Of a stretch of DNA of 64,000 nucleotides, positions 1-11,219 are shown piece by piece; position 1 is the first letter of the stretch, and each line of letters begins with the position of its first letter. The DNA is from Sapria himalayana (lineage: Eukaryota; Streptophyta; Magnoliopsida; Malpighiales; Rafflesiaceae), in assembly GCA_029783825.1 (NCBI GenBank), contig JAREIK010002991.1, forward strand, positions 241,001-305,000. Direction: 5' to 3'. Below the pieces are notes generated by a model. That model saw nothing but the letters and a program-made list of their open reading frames with translations, made no database searches and had not been told where the DNA came from. Both the position numbers and the translations under genes were made by a program.

Positions 1-36
1 GCCTACTGGCCGTGCCGGCCTGGCCCGTTTGACACC

Positions 37-40
<4 letters not shown>
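1..40. mobile_element. Right terminus of a hAT element (GGCCCGTTTGACACCTCTA family)
   Basis: The first 40 bases are GC-rich and end in TTTGACACCTCTA. This matches the right ends of the short hAT elements ending at 28468 and 34911. The rest of the element lies outside the window. An (AT)n tract follows immediately. Confidence 0.75.

Positions 41-72
<32 letters not shown>
40..72. repeat. (AT)n microsatellite
   Basis: An uninterrupted TA/AT dinucleotide run directly follows a hAT terminus. Confidence 0.95.
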
Positions 73-75
<3 letters not shown>

Positions 76-1279
76 CAAGATGATGAACAACTACTCTGGG
101 GTTTTATCTGATGCAAAAAGATGATTGTAAATTTTTTCTACTTAAGTATAACCAAATTGATATTTATTTTGCAACCCCAATTGAACATCATTTACAATGT
201 GTCACAATAATTTCCAGAGTTGAGTCTTCAGCCGAGGACCGAGGCAGAGTACCATGTCATGGTTAATATGACTTGTGAAGTAGTTTGCCTTTTATTTTTT
301 CTTAAAGATCTTCTATTGCTCATTTTGATATTCCTCTACTTTTCCATAACAATAAAGCAACACTACCCTTTGCAATCAATCCATTTTTTATGAAATAACA
401 AAACATATAAAATATTCACAATTTCTAAAAAACTAAGGGGTTTTAAATCTTAGATAAAAGTTTTTATAACAAAAAAAAAACACCCAAGTCAAAAAAGAAA
501 AAAAAAAGAAAAAAAATCATCGCAATCTGCGCTCCCTATTAGTTGGTATTCTCACCATGAAGCTATGGCTACTATCGAACCCTAATAACTAATAAGCAAC
601 AATGGATAAAGGGTCGGGAGAAGCGACATGAGGGTCAAACAAGCTTTCAAGAAGAAACTTGTTTCCTAGAAAATGAGATTAGATCCCGATCCTAGCAATA
701 AGTATAAGCTTCGTCAAAACAATATTATTTGTAAGGATTAAATATATCAATTTTTACAAATAAATTGGTACTTGATTTTACGAAAATATTGGATATATCA
801 AAGATATATTGGTGTATATTTATGTGCGAGCACCAATCAAAAATAAATATATCAATCTTGATGAATATATCAATACTTAGAATTTAAGAATATTTTAAAA
901 ATATATCAATAAATATATCAAAAAATATTATCACTAATCAGTAGTTAGTTTGAAGAAGTCTTCAAAAAATTAAATCACAATTTGTCTTTGTTGTCTCGAA
1001 TTTCTAAAGCATTTATTACTCATGGGCAAGATTGCCGATCAAATGAACAAATATCATTTCCCCAATATTTGGCCAACATGAGAAAAATGGGGTCTACAAG
1101 TCATTGATAGAGGACCAACAATTCTTAAAACTAAAATGAGGCATCATAATGCCTTTTAAAAATATTTTCTAACAATAAAATATTTTGCAAAGTCAATTAT
1201 TCCTCTACAATGGCCACTTGTAATTTTAAAAAGTAATTTAAAAAATTAACAAATTAATCACAAACTAAAATAGGTTGTG
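73..1279. other. AT-rich non-coding stretch, no gene recognised
   Basis: AT-rich sequence with poly-A/T runs and scattered repeats of ATATATCAA (about 740-930). I see no continuous reading frame with family similarity and no RNA gene. It is probably old transposon sequence. Confidence 0.5.
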
Positions 1280-2240
1280 GGCATCTTTAATATTAATAGA
1301 ATTACTTTTTTTAGTTGATTCAGGTATTCATGTTGTGAAGTACAATAAAACTTAACGGCCATATGGTCTAAGAAGCACGGACATGGAGACAGACATGGGG
1401 ATACGACACGGCAGGATACGACATAATAAACAAATAAAAATAAAAATTATTAATTATTAATTATAAATATTAGGTATTTTATAATATTTATTAAATTAAA
1501 TTAAATTAAAATATTTTATTATATATAATAAATATATATTATTTATTTTATAAAATAAAAATATATTATTTTATTTTATAAGATAATATTTATATTTATT
1601 TTATTTTATAAAATAATATTTTATAATTATATTATATAAAAATATATATTTTTTATTTTATTTGATAAAAATATTTTATTTTATTCCTCTGTCTCTCCCC
1701 TCAAGCACGCCCGCCCGCCCCTGTCTCTCCCCTCACACCCGCCCGCCCCTGCTTCTCCCCTCAAATCGCACCGCCCCTGCCTCTCCCCTCAAATAGCGCC
1801 GCTCCTTCCTCTTTCCTCTTATCGTGCTGCCCCTTCCTCTCCCCTCAAATCGCGCCCGCCCCCTGCCAGTGGCTAACGTTGGCCACTGACATAGTCGGAC
1901 GTCGGGCACGATAGACGTGGATACGGCTACCGACGCAACCATCCGATACGCCACGTGGCGTATCGGACACGTATCCATGCCATATCCGGGTAGTGTCCAC
2001 GTGTCCAGGTGTCAGACACATGGACACGGCTACAGGGAGCCATGTCCGTGCTTCCTTGCATATGGTTCATGAGTAGGTTCAAGATGGCATAATCAAAACT
2101 CTTCATGTTGGTTCTAGTCATCGGTTGGCAAATCTTCTTGCAAAGCATCTCCATCACTCCATGAAACTCAATATAAACTCTTCTAAAGAACAAGGGAGTG
2201 ATTAACATACTCTCTCCATCTTGAGAGAGGTTATCAAGAG
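1280..2240 (+). mobile_element. Ty1-copia RNase H / pol C-terminal remnant, split by a MITE
   Basis: Just after the MITE (2067 onward) the plus strand reads VQDGIIKTLHVGSSHRLA. That is the end of copia RNase H, which normally continues into a LADxFTKAL-like motif. The residues before the MITE (about 1325-1367) resemble the stretch that precedes this in RNase H. The two parts were therefore one gene before insertion. Stops and substitutions make it a pseudogene. Confidence 0.7.
1368..2058. mobile_element. hAT-type MITE, G-box palindrome family, copy 1
   Basis: Termini CTAAGAAGCACGGACATGG and, on the other strand, CAAGGAAGCACGGACATGG form an inverted pair. They are flanked by the 8-bp duplication CATATGGT at 1360-1367 and 2059-2066. 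The interior is AT-rich (1440-1680), followed by a GC-rich third. That third holds a 26-bp perfect palindrome (1942-1967) centred on CACGTG. No transposase is encoded. The 8-bp duplication and C(T/A)A-type ends point to the hAT superfamily. Confidence 0.85.
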
Positions 2241-2989
2241 AAGATAAATACCACCTTTTTATTGTTAGTACCTATTTGTCATAATGCTAAGCTAGAGGTT
2301 TATCTAATGCGTGTGATGTAATTAATCATATAAAAAGGATTGGTATAAAGCATTGATGAGTAATGAGATATTTTTTTCATTATTCATCAAGTTAGCAATA
2401 TTTGTGAAAAGTTGTATTCAATAAGTAAAGGTCATATGTAGTTCACAAGGTTTCTACTTAGCCCGAGATTTGAGATAGATTAATATTTTAATAATTTTGT
2501 CCCAAAAAATTAAAGAGACAATGTATGATGAGTCTTAAACAAAAAATAAATTACCATTGAATTAAAATACTTATCAATGCACCAAGACAAGACCTCTAAT
2601 TAGACTCAACAAGTGACTACTTTAATTAATAAGATTTTTAAACTAATATAATACTTAATTAATAAATAAAATCTTGAAAGACAATTTATAAAAATGAAGA
2701 TAATATTCAAAACTATTTAAAATATAATTGAATAAAATTAAATAGTCATACAAAACCTAAATGTCATTATATTAAACTTATAGAAGCATAACCCAAAGGT
2801 CATTAATTTAAGATTTTTTGATTGTCACAGGAACGGAAAGTGGAAGAAAAAAATACATACAATATCCCTTTAAATAGGTGTCACATTCAAGATATCTAAT
2901 AGATAAATATCATCATCATTTAAAACTTCGATCTACAATTGATCCCGAAACAATAATCTACCTTACTTTTTTAGGATATGAAATTATCT
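2241..2989 (-). mobile_element. Decayed copia-like sequence (antisense), left flank of the composite hAT
   Basis: AT-rich sequence continuous in type with 9505 onward. Removing the hAT at 2990-9504 brings together two flanks that resemble 12840-13140, which is an antisense copia pol region. Similarity is by eye and weak at the left edge. Confidence 0.4.
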
Positions 2990-3639
2990 TAGAGGTGTTA
3001 AATGAGCCGTGCTGGGCTGGCCCAACATGATTTAGGCCACTCGACCTTGCTTCCGTGCCCGACCGTGCTTCGGCGCCGGGCTAGGCACGATTACCGTACC
3101 ATACCGTGCTTGGCCCGGCATGATTTCTTCAGACCAGGCCCGACATGACCCTACGGTATGGCCGATTTTTTGCCGCGCTGAGTCAGGCCCGTAAAAGGCC
3201 GGTTTAGAAAAAATAAAAAAAAATTGTTTACAATATTTATATAATTATAAAATATAAATTAGATTAGGTAATGTTTAAAAAGATTTAAATTAAAAATTAA
3301 AAATTTTTGAATAATTATAAAGTTTAATTTTTTTATGTCATTTGTTTTAATTATGTTTTAAATAGAATAATAAATTTTGATTATAATTTATTAGAATTAA
3401 ATTTTAAAATTTTTAATGAAATTTATAAACACAAAAATAAAATAAATATATAATTTCTTTAACAAAAATTATAAAGTTACACAACCAAACCAAATGCCCA
3501 AACCAAAGCTAATACAATGTAAATAAAAATAAATATAAAATATCAAAATCAAAAATCAAGCATAACTAATAAACATAAGCATAACTATAACATAAGTATC
3601 ATTGTCGGCATATCGCAATCCTGCAATCATAAACCGTCA

Positions 3640-5555
3640 GACATCAAATGACAACCTCGTCAATCGTTCATTGGCATATCATTATCATCCTCAACCTTAA
3701 CATCAAAATTATTATCATATGGATCATCATCAGCAATCAACTCATTCGCTTTCGCTGCAGTCTATATCCCAGCACGAACCTAGATGCTAAACCTCGAATC
3801 ATCTCAATCCTTCATGCATGCTAAAATCTCAATAATATCTGAACATAATATCAATCTCCTATCCAAAATAACATTCACTATAATAGAAAAAGTATATTCC
3901 AATGCTACGCTCTATACCATAAAAGTCAGTAGATCCTGTGTCATCTTAGATAGCACGGGAAAGATGAACTTATATAATTTTCACCAGTATAATATATCAA
4001 GATTCGTAATATTAAAATATGATATGATTGAGCAGTAATTAGTATCTAAGTCCCGAGAAAGCTCGCTCCTATTCGACAGTCCACCTCATCATTTTCTCAT
4101 TGCTAACTGAATCAAAAAATCATCTCCAAATATAATATCCATGTTCGTATTCACTGTTTCACTATCACTACCTGCATACTTACTATCTAGTATCGTAATA
4201 TGTGAAAAGATCAGTCAACATTTTATGAATGAACCCTTTAGGTGAATCTTCAAGGTTCATGCAAGAGAAAATATAAGTCAAAACATTATTTGTCCCTTCC
4301 ACCTTAATCCTAGGGTCCATGCATGCTGCGAGATAATAAAGAGATTGAATGACAGACCAATACTTTAAGTACTTGATTTTCATCTTTGCAAACATATGGT
4401 TAAGTGTCGAATTAGCTCGATACTTCCTAAACATGCTATTAATATCACACATGCACCTGAGTACAATGCAAGTTGTGGAGTATAAACCAACGAACATATG
4501 TTCGTCGTGTCATAAAAAATCTTTAAGAATTTCATAAATGAAATTCCTGTAGCTCAGTCAGTATCGTCAATAAAAAATTCGTCACTCTTAATATTGACGT
4601 AGTCGGATATCACGTATTCGTATCAAACACATGACTCCAACATCAGGTACGTATAATTCCAACGATGTCTCACATCCGATTTAAATTTTTTCTTTTTAAA
4701 ATTCACAGACAAATAGAGACTACCAAACTCACGTTTGTAGGGCATGCAAATATATTTTAGTGAGTTACGTATATTATCTAAAATAGGGAAATACACCTTC
4801 ATACCCACTTATACAATCAAGTTAATCACATGATACATAAATCTGACGTAAAAAATCTCTCATAATGATACGTCTCTAATATTTCTAATAAATATATTAA
4901 TCACTACTCTATTATTAGTTTACCTTATCGAATATGATACTAAAAATTTTATTTTGAATTTTATATTCTCTAAAAATTTTCATCATACACTCAAAAATGA
5001 CCGGGTTATCATGAAGATAAAGAATCTTAGAAAATCCTAAAATTTCTTTATTTATAGTCTATTTCGAATCTATATAATAGATAGTAAAACATGCATAAGA
5101 TGAATCATCGTGATTAGTCCATATATCGAACATCACAAATACCATTCCATATATGACATAAATTCATTAATTATTTTTTTTTTCTAACATATACAATTTT
5201 AGTATGTCATTCATAGATATGAACATAAAAATCCTATGATAAGCATGCTGAAAATATGTCTACATAATGCTCAATACCATTAGATCTTCCAAAAATCTGA
5301 TCAGAAGAATCAACAATGTGATAAGTTTAGTCATATCTTCCCTATCTAACTCCCTGCAGTATATGGTGGGGGTAAACTTTGAGACTGTACTGAATCCAGC
5401 CTCAAAAAAATACTACTAAGTTGGATTTTCCTAAGATCTAATGCACCTTATTTTTTGGTGCATATTTCAGCATGCATCTTAAGGTGGTCAGTCTCAAACG
5501 CACTCTTACAAGTAAAAAATTTTCTTATAATATTTACACAATGCTATTTCTTCTT
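3640..5555 (-). pseudogene. hAT transposase pseudogene (left arm of composite)
   Basis: Read on the minus strand from 5555 downward. A BED-type zinc finger remnant (about 5555-5455, with HLKMHAEICTKK) comes first. It is followed by the RNase-H-like catalytic region and then the conserved block at 4497-4183 containing KYLKYWSVIQSLYYLAACMD and FTYYDTR. An acidic tail (about 3780-3660) holds ADDDPYD and NDMPMND. Frameshifts and stops throughout mean no intact protein. The block at 4497-4183 is its longest open part and closely matches the right-arm copy. Such transposases cut and paste hAT elements. Confidence 0.8.
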
Positions 5556-5895
5556 CCTCATCCCTAATATTTTTTTTGTTTTATTATATTAAAATGAGCC
5601 CAAACTATAAAAATCTTCCTAATTTTTTATTTTTTAGAAATTTAATTTAAGAAGACCGGAGAAACAAAAGTTCAAGAGCCGAACCTTTGTGAAGATTTTC
5701 ATTTTTAAAATTTAAATTATTTTCATTAGTATTAGTCATTTTTTTGATTTTTTAGACAAGATGATAGATTAAAGAGTAGAGTGAGAGAGATAGTAAAAAA
5801 ATAATTATTTTAAAATAATAATTATTATATTAAGTTAAGAGTTTTAGTTAAATAATTAAAAAAAAATAAAAATACTCATAAAACAGTATAAAGGT

Positions 5896-6900
5896 TAGAG
5901 GTGTCAACCAGGCCAGACCGGACCGGTACGACAAGGTTCGGTCGTGCCTGGGCCAGCCCGTCACTGGAATTACATGTGCCCGGGCTCGTGTCGTGCCCGG
6001 GTAAGGCACAACCTGTGCCATTCCATGCCGAGGCCAACTGAGCCTTGTGTCGTGCCAGACCCGGCAAGGTTCGGTGGCCCGTGGCACGGCCCATCAGCAC
6101 GATTCGGGGTCACACCGGTCCCGCACATGCACTCGTAGACATGGGCTCCCAGCTTCATGCACCCTCACGAATCACAACTCACGAATCACGGCTCACCCTA
6201 TTGTGACTCGGTGAGTTGGGCCTAGCATCCCGCACACAAAGACCATGGGTCGGGTCCAATCAGACCAGACCCACGGCCCCTCCCAACCCAACCCGATTCC
6301 CCCCTGGCAAAAGGTAAAAAAAAAATTTTAATTTTAGCCATTGGATCTCGCATCCAATGGCTAGAGGGCAGAATCCGACGGTCCTCATGTTTCTGCCCCC
6401 TAAAATATTAAAAACAATAAAAAAAACAAAAAAAATTACTTTTAAAAAAATATATTTTCTTTAATCTATAAAATCCTCCCCACCTCTCTATAACATTTAT
6501 ATTTTTCATAAACATTTATTCTCTCAAATCTCACATTTTCACTCTCTCAAAAATCTTGCTCATTTCTCTCGAGACTCGGGATTTCATCATTTGGCTTGGA
6601 TTTTCGGGAATTTTAACTCGAATTTCAAATTTTGAGCTAGACTATAGTGTACCGTGCACGTGATCAACTTCGCTGCTTTACCGGATAATTTATTTTAAGT
6701 TTTTTTTCTCTCTCTAAGTCTCTTTCTAGTCTAGTCTCTATCTAGTCCTAAAATAATTAAATCTAAAATCTATCATCTAGTCTTTACATAAGTATCATGT
6801 TTAACAAAAATCCTAAAAATAACAAATACAAATAAAACATATTTAAATTTAAAAAATGAAAATTTTACACAGAGGTCTGAGGCTGCTGAAACTTTGGTTT
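5896..6900 (+). mobile_element. 5' head (terminus and leader) of the right-arm hAT
   Basis: Begins TAGAGGTGTCAACCAGGCC and is GC-rich to about 6310. It contains the imperfect palindromic block GGGTCGGGTCCAATCAGACC (6246-6265), which recurs in the short hATs at 28100 and 34499. It then turns AT-rich with a CT-rich stretch (6470-6560) like a transcript leader. The head of the hAT at 61354 has the same order of parts. Short frames here are chance. Confidence 0.65.
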
Positions 6901-7009
6901 CTCCAATCATCTCAACCTAAACCTCGAAAAAAAAAAAACTAGGAAGACTTCTGTAGTTTTGACTCTTATTAATATAATAAAACAAAAAAATATTAGAGGT
7001 GAGGAAGAA

Positions 7010-8866
7010 GAAATGGCATAGTACAAATATTGTATAAGAATTTTAACTTGTAAGAGTTCCTTTGGGACTGGACACCTTAAAAGGCATGCCGAATTATGCA
7101 CCAAAAAATATGATCCATTAGATCCTAAGCAAACTCAACTTGTCACTGTATTTTTTGAGACTGGATCTAGTTCAATCTCAATTTACTCTGTTCATATACT
7201 TCAATGAATTGGGTAGGGACGACATGACCAGACTTATCACATAAATGAGTTTTCCAATCAAAATTTTGGAAGATCTAAAGGTAGTGCACATCATGCAGAT
7301 ATATTTTCAGCCTGCTTATCGTAGGATTCCTAGGTCCACATCTAGGAATGAGATACTAAAATTGTATAAGTTAGAAAAATAAAAAATAATTAATGAATTT
7401 ATGGCATATAGTTGAGTGGTATCTGTGACGTCCAATATCTAGACAAGTCACGATGAATCATTTTATGCATGTCTCACCAGCCACTATGTAGATTTTAACT
7501 GGACTATGAATAAAAAAATTTTAGAATTCTGAGATTCTCCATCCTCATGATGGCCCGACCATTTTTGAGTATATGATAAAAATCTTTAGGAAATATAAAA
7601 TTTAAAATAAAATTTTTAGAGTCACATTCGATAACGTATCTAATAATAGAATAGTGATTAACATCTTTGTTAGAAATATTAGAGATGCACCATTAGGAGA
7701 GATTTTTCATGTCAGATACATGTGTCACATGATTAACTTGATTGTTCAAGCGGATATGAAGGTATGTTCTCCCGCATTGGATAATATACGTAATACACTA
7801 AAATATATTCACACTCCTCACAGACAATAAGAGTTTGGTAGTCTCTGTTTGTCTGTGAATCTTGAGAAGAAAAATTCCAATAGGATGTGAGACATCGCTG
7901 GAATTACACGTACATGATGTTGGAGTCATGTGTTGGATATGAACATATGATATCCGACTAAATCAATAGTAAAAGTAACAAACATATTATTGATGACACT
8001 GACTGGGCTTCAGGAATTTTATTTATGAAATTCCTGAAGATTTTTTATGACACGGCGAACATGTGTTCGCCGGTTTATACGTCCACGACTTGCATTGCAC
8101 TCAGATGCATATGCAGTATTAATAGTATATTTAGGAAGTATCGAGCTGACTCAACACTTAGCCATACGATTGTAGAGATGGAAACCAAGTACTTAAAGTA
8201 TTGGTCCACCGTTCCATCTCTTTATTGCCTCGCTGCATGTATGGACCATAAGATTAAGGTAGAAAAGATAAAAAACATCATGACTTATATTTCCTCGTGC
8301 ATGAACCTGAAAGACCCATCTAAAGGGTTCATTCATGAGAAGTTGACCGACCTGTTCACATACTACGATACTAGGTATGGTGGTGATTGTGATAGTAGTG
8401 AGACTGTGATTACGGACATGAAAACCTTGTTCGAAGATAATTTTTCCATTCAGCTATCGAGGAGGAAACGTAGGGGTGGACCATCACATAGGAGCGAGCT
8501 TTCTCGGTACTTAGATACTGATTACTGCTCAATCCTATCACATTCTGATACTAAGAATCTTGATATATTATAGTGATGAAAATCATATGAGTTCACCTTT
8601 CCTGCTATCTAGGTTAGCACGGGATCTACTGACTCCTCCGGTGTCAAGCGTAGCATCGGAGTCTAGATATTATGGAGGCCTTGGCATGTTTAAAGAATTG
8701 TGAGGATTCGAGGTTTAACATCTATGATTGTGCTAGAACCAGAACAGGGACTGCATCCACATCGACTACGGAAGCAGAGGAGTTGATTGTTGATGATGAT
8801 GATCCATATGATAGTGATCTTGATGTTGCAACTGATGATACTCATGATATGCCGATTGACGATTAA
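7010..8866 (+). pseudogene. hAT transposase pseudogene (right arm of composite)
   Basis: The BED zinc finger is readable at 7020-7105 (CIRILTCKSSFGTG, then HLKRHAELC), but the first expected zinc cysteine is changed to tyrosine. The central region has stops. The best open segment is 8025-8573, with KYLKYWSTVPSLYCLAACMD and FTYYDTRYGG, typical of plant hAT transposases. The C-terminal dimerisation domain start (LARDLLTPPVSSVASES near 8610-8665) is there but in a different frame. An acidic tail (DDDDPYDSDLDV) ends at 8866. It is non-functional as read. Confidence 0.85.
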
Positions 8867-9504
8867 TGATGATCAACTGCCTTTTGATTTCAATATTATA
8901 TTTTTTATTGATTGTACGCTTTATTTTTATGTTACGTTGAAACTTGAATTTGTTTGGTTTGGACCTTCGACATCTATTGACTGATTACCTGATTGGTCAT
9001 TTCTCATTTTGGTTTGCTTTGGTTTTTTTGACTTTTTAATTTTTTTTAATGAAATTTTTTGTTTAATTAATTTGTTTGTTAAAATTTTTCATTTAAAAAT
9101 TTTAGACTCTTTTATTTAATTCTAATAAATTATAAACTAAATTTATTTTAAATTATAAAAAAAAAAGTAAACTTTGTAATTTAATAAAATTTTAACAAGT
9201 TTCATTTTAGAATTTTTATATAATATACTTTATCTAAAATTCTATATATAATATAATATATATTTTATTTAAACTAAAAAAATTAAACTTTAAAAATTTT
9301 TTAAAAAAATTTAAACCAGGCTCGTGCAGCCAGGTTTGGCCCGACCAGGCCTGGCCAGGCAAGGCCCGCCATTCATGAGGGTTTGGCTTTGATAAACCAT
9401 GCAGGGCCAGGTATATTTCAAGTCTATGGCCGAATCATGCCGTATGGCCGAATCATGTCGTACCTCGTGCCGAGCCAGGCAAGCCCGCCCAATTGACTCC
9501 TCTA

Positions 9505-11151
9505 AATTACCTCCAAAAAATATATAAAAATTTACGATAGATCTTATTTTGATACATGTTGGTATCCAACTCAGATATAAATATTTAACTAACAACACGT
9601 ACCCATTGTCCCTGAAAATATATTTCAAATCTCAAATACTTTTTCACATATCTCAATGATGGAGAGTTGTGTCAAAGTGAATTTATCAAGTAAAATCTAA
9701 GAAACAACTAATTATACTAATTTATATTATATCTGATCAAGTCATAATCAGATAATTAATCTTTCATTCAATTCTTCTATATATAATAGAGTCAATTGGG
9801 GGTATATCAACAGAAGTAAAGTTAATATCTAGATTAATATGAAAATATATTAGAGCACGACCCAAAAAGATTAACATTTACAAAAATATCAAATTCATAT
9901 CTCATTTGCGACAAGATAATACATCACATAAAAGTTATTTATCTAAAACTATGTCTGAAGCTACCCATTGAATTAGATGATTCCCAACTCATCTCGCATA
10001 ATTAGAAATTCAGAATATTATCAACAAGGACAAACAGTAAAAGTATCCGATCATAACTACCCCGAAAAAACAAAAAAAAAATCAATAAGAAATCTATATA
10101 CCCAAATGAAGTGGCTGCATCCAAAAATCTCACAAATTAAACTCTCAATAATTACTTCATGTCGTATAAAGTCTTCCACAATCTATAAACAATACATGAG
10201 TGCACTGCTTGAAACTCTGATGGCTACTCCAAATACACCTCCTGCCTAAGATTAATATAAAAAAAAATATATTCTTCATATTTAACTAGTATAGTGTATC
10301 ATCTAATTGTGAGATATTGAAAAAATAAATAATAAATATATTGAAGACATCTTAACTACTAGGGAAAAAATTATATAATCTAGCAACCGATTCATATAGA
10401 TCTCAACCGTTAATTCTCCAAGAAAAAATAAAATTATCAAATATAATTTATATAGAACTCACATAATCTAAATTCATCCTGCTCACAAGAAAAAATATAT
10501 TCATCAATCAATCACATGCATCTAGGCAAAACTTTTTGCAACCAATTTACTTTCTCATCAGGCTCAATCAACATTATACGTCCACTCGCAACTAATCCAA
10601 CTATCAAGCACTCGATTGGAAAAACAAAATCTTCCCATTTATTACAAACTATTTAAGCTTTTGACAATCAATCAGAATAACAAATCAATTCCAACCAAGA
10701 TCTTCACAAGAAAATGAAATATATTAATTTATAATATTATTTTATTTGGAAGAAAATTCATTAGGGTTCTATCCCTATAATTATATATGAGTGTGATTAT
10801 GTTAATGAAAGCTATGATACATTTTTACTTATTTTCTAATTTGAATATATTTCAGAAATAACAAGTATATAGAAAATGCGACAACTCTCATTTTTCTTAG
10901 TTTATTTTACAAGCTTTCATGTATTGTCTCCTTGGCTTCATTGCATTTTTTTCTAGAAAAGTCCTCAACCACATGAATCCCTCTATGGCACGCATTCGCC
11001 AGCCCATCTAAATCATGCACACACCCAAATCCACTAAGAGTATATGAAGACTGAATTTAGGATGCGACAAGGCAGGAACCAAAGAAAAAAACAGCGATGC
11101 GAATGCCAAAAGGCGCATAAAAACATATAAGAAGAAGATCAACAAGCACAC
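9505..11151 (-). mobile_element. Decayed antisense copia sequence downstream of translocator exon E
   Basis: The stretch 9505-10350 is similar in order and wording to 12960-14640, both antisense copia pol. The similarity includes the blocks near 10160-10250 and 14480-14560 ending in a GGCTACTCC-like motif. From 10350 to 11151 it is AT-rich with no identified gene, apart from a 46-codon minus-strand frame at about 10512-10652 of unknown origin. If the translocator gene continues, this is intron. Confidence 0.4.
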
Positions 11152-11219
11152 CTGTCAATAAAACTCCAATAGATATAATTACTATTATACACAGGAGCTT
11201 GATGCTTGGAGACTCCAAT
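11152..11219 (-). CDS. Translocator exon E
   Basis: Exon of 68 nt, acceptor TGATAG, donor GTGTGC. The first base completes AGA (Arg) with exon D, then [20 protein letters not shown] and LT follow. This matches the order of the family after the LFAFAFRLE-like junction. It lies 13.2 kb beyond exon D. The following exon was looked for down to position 1 and not seen. Confidence 0.85.

Larger units (their letters stand above)
2990..9504. mobile_element. Composite hAT element: two transposase copies head to head
   Basis: Outer ends are TAGAGGTGTTAA at 2990 and TTGACTCCTCTA ending at 9504. The flanking 8-mers AATTATCT (2982-2989) and AATTACCT (9505-9512) differ at one base and look like an aged target duplication. 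The left arm carries a transposase pseudogene on the minus strand, the right arm one on the plus strand. Both have their C-terminal ends outward. An internal terminus TAGAGGTGTCAACC at 5896 begins the complete 3.6-kb right-arm element (5896-9504). The left-arm element lacks its own 5' head, so it looks truncated. Confidence 0.75.

Noticed and set aside
5896..9504. Treating 5896-9504 as an independent insertion with its own duplication
   Set aside because: The 8-mers next to 5896 and 9504 do not match, whereas those next to 2990 and 9504 match at 7 of 8. The larger unit is preferred.
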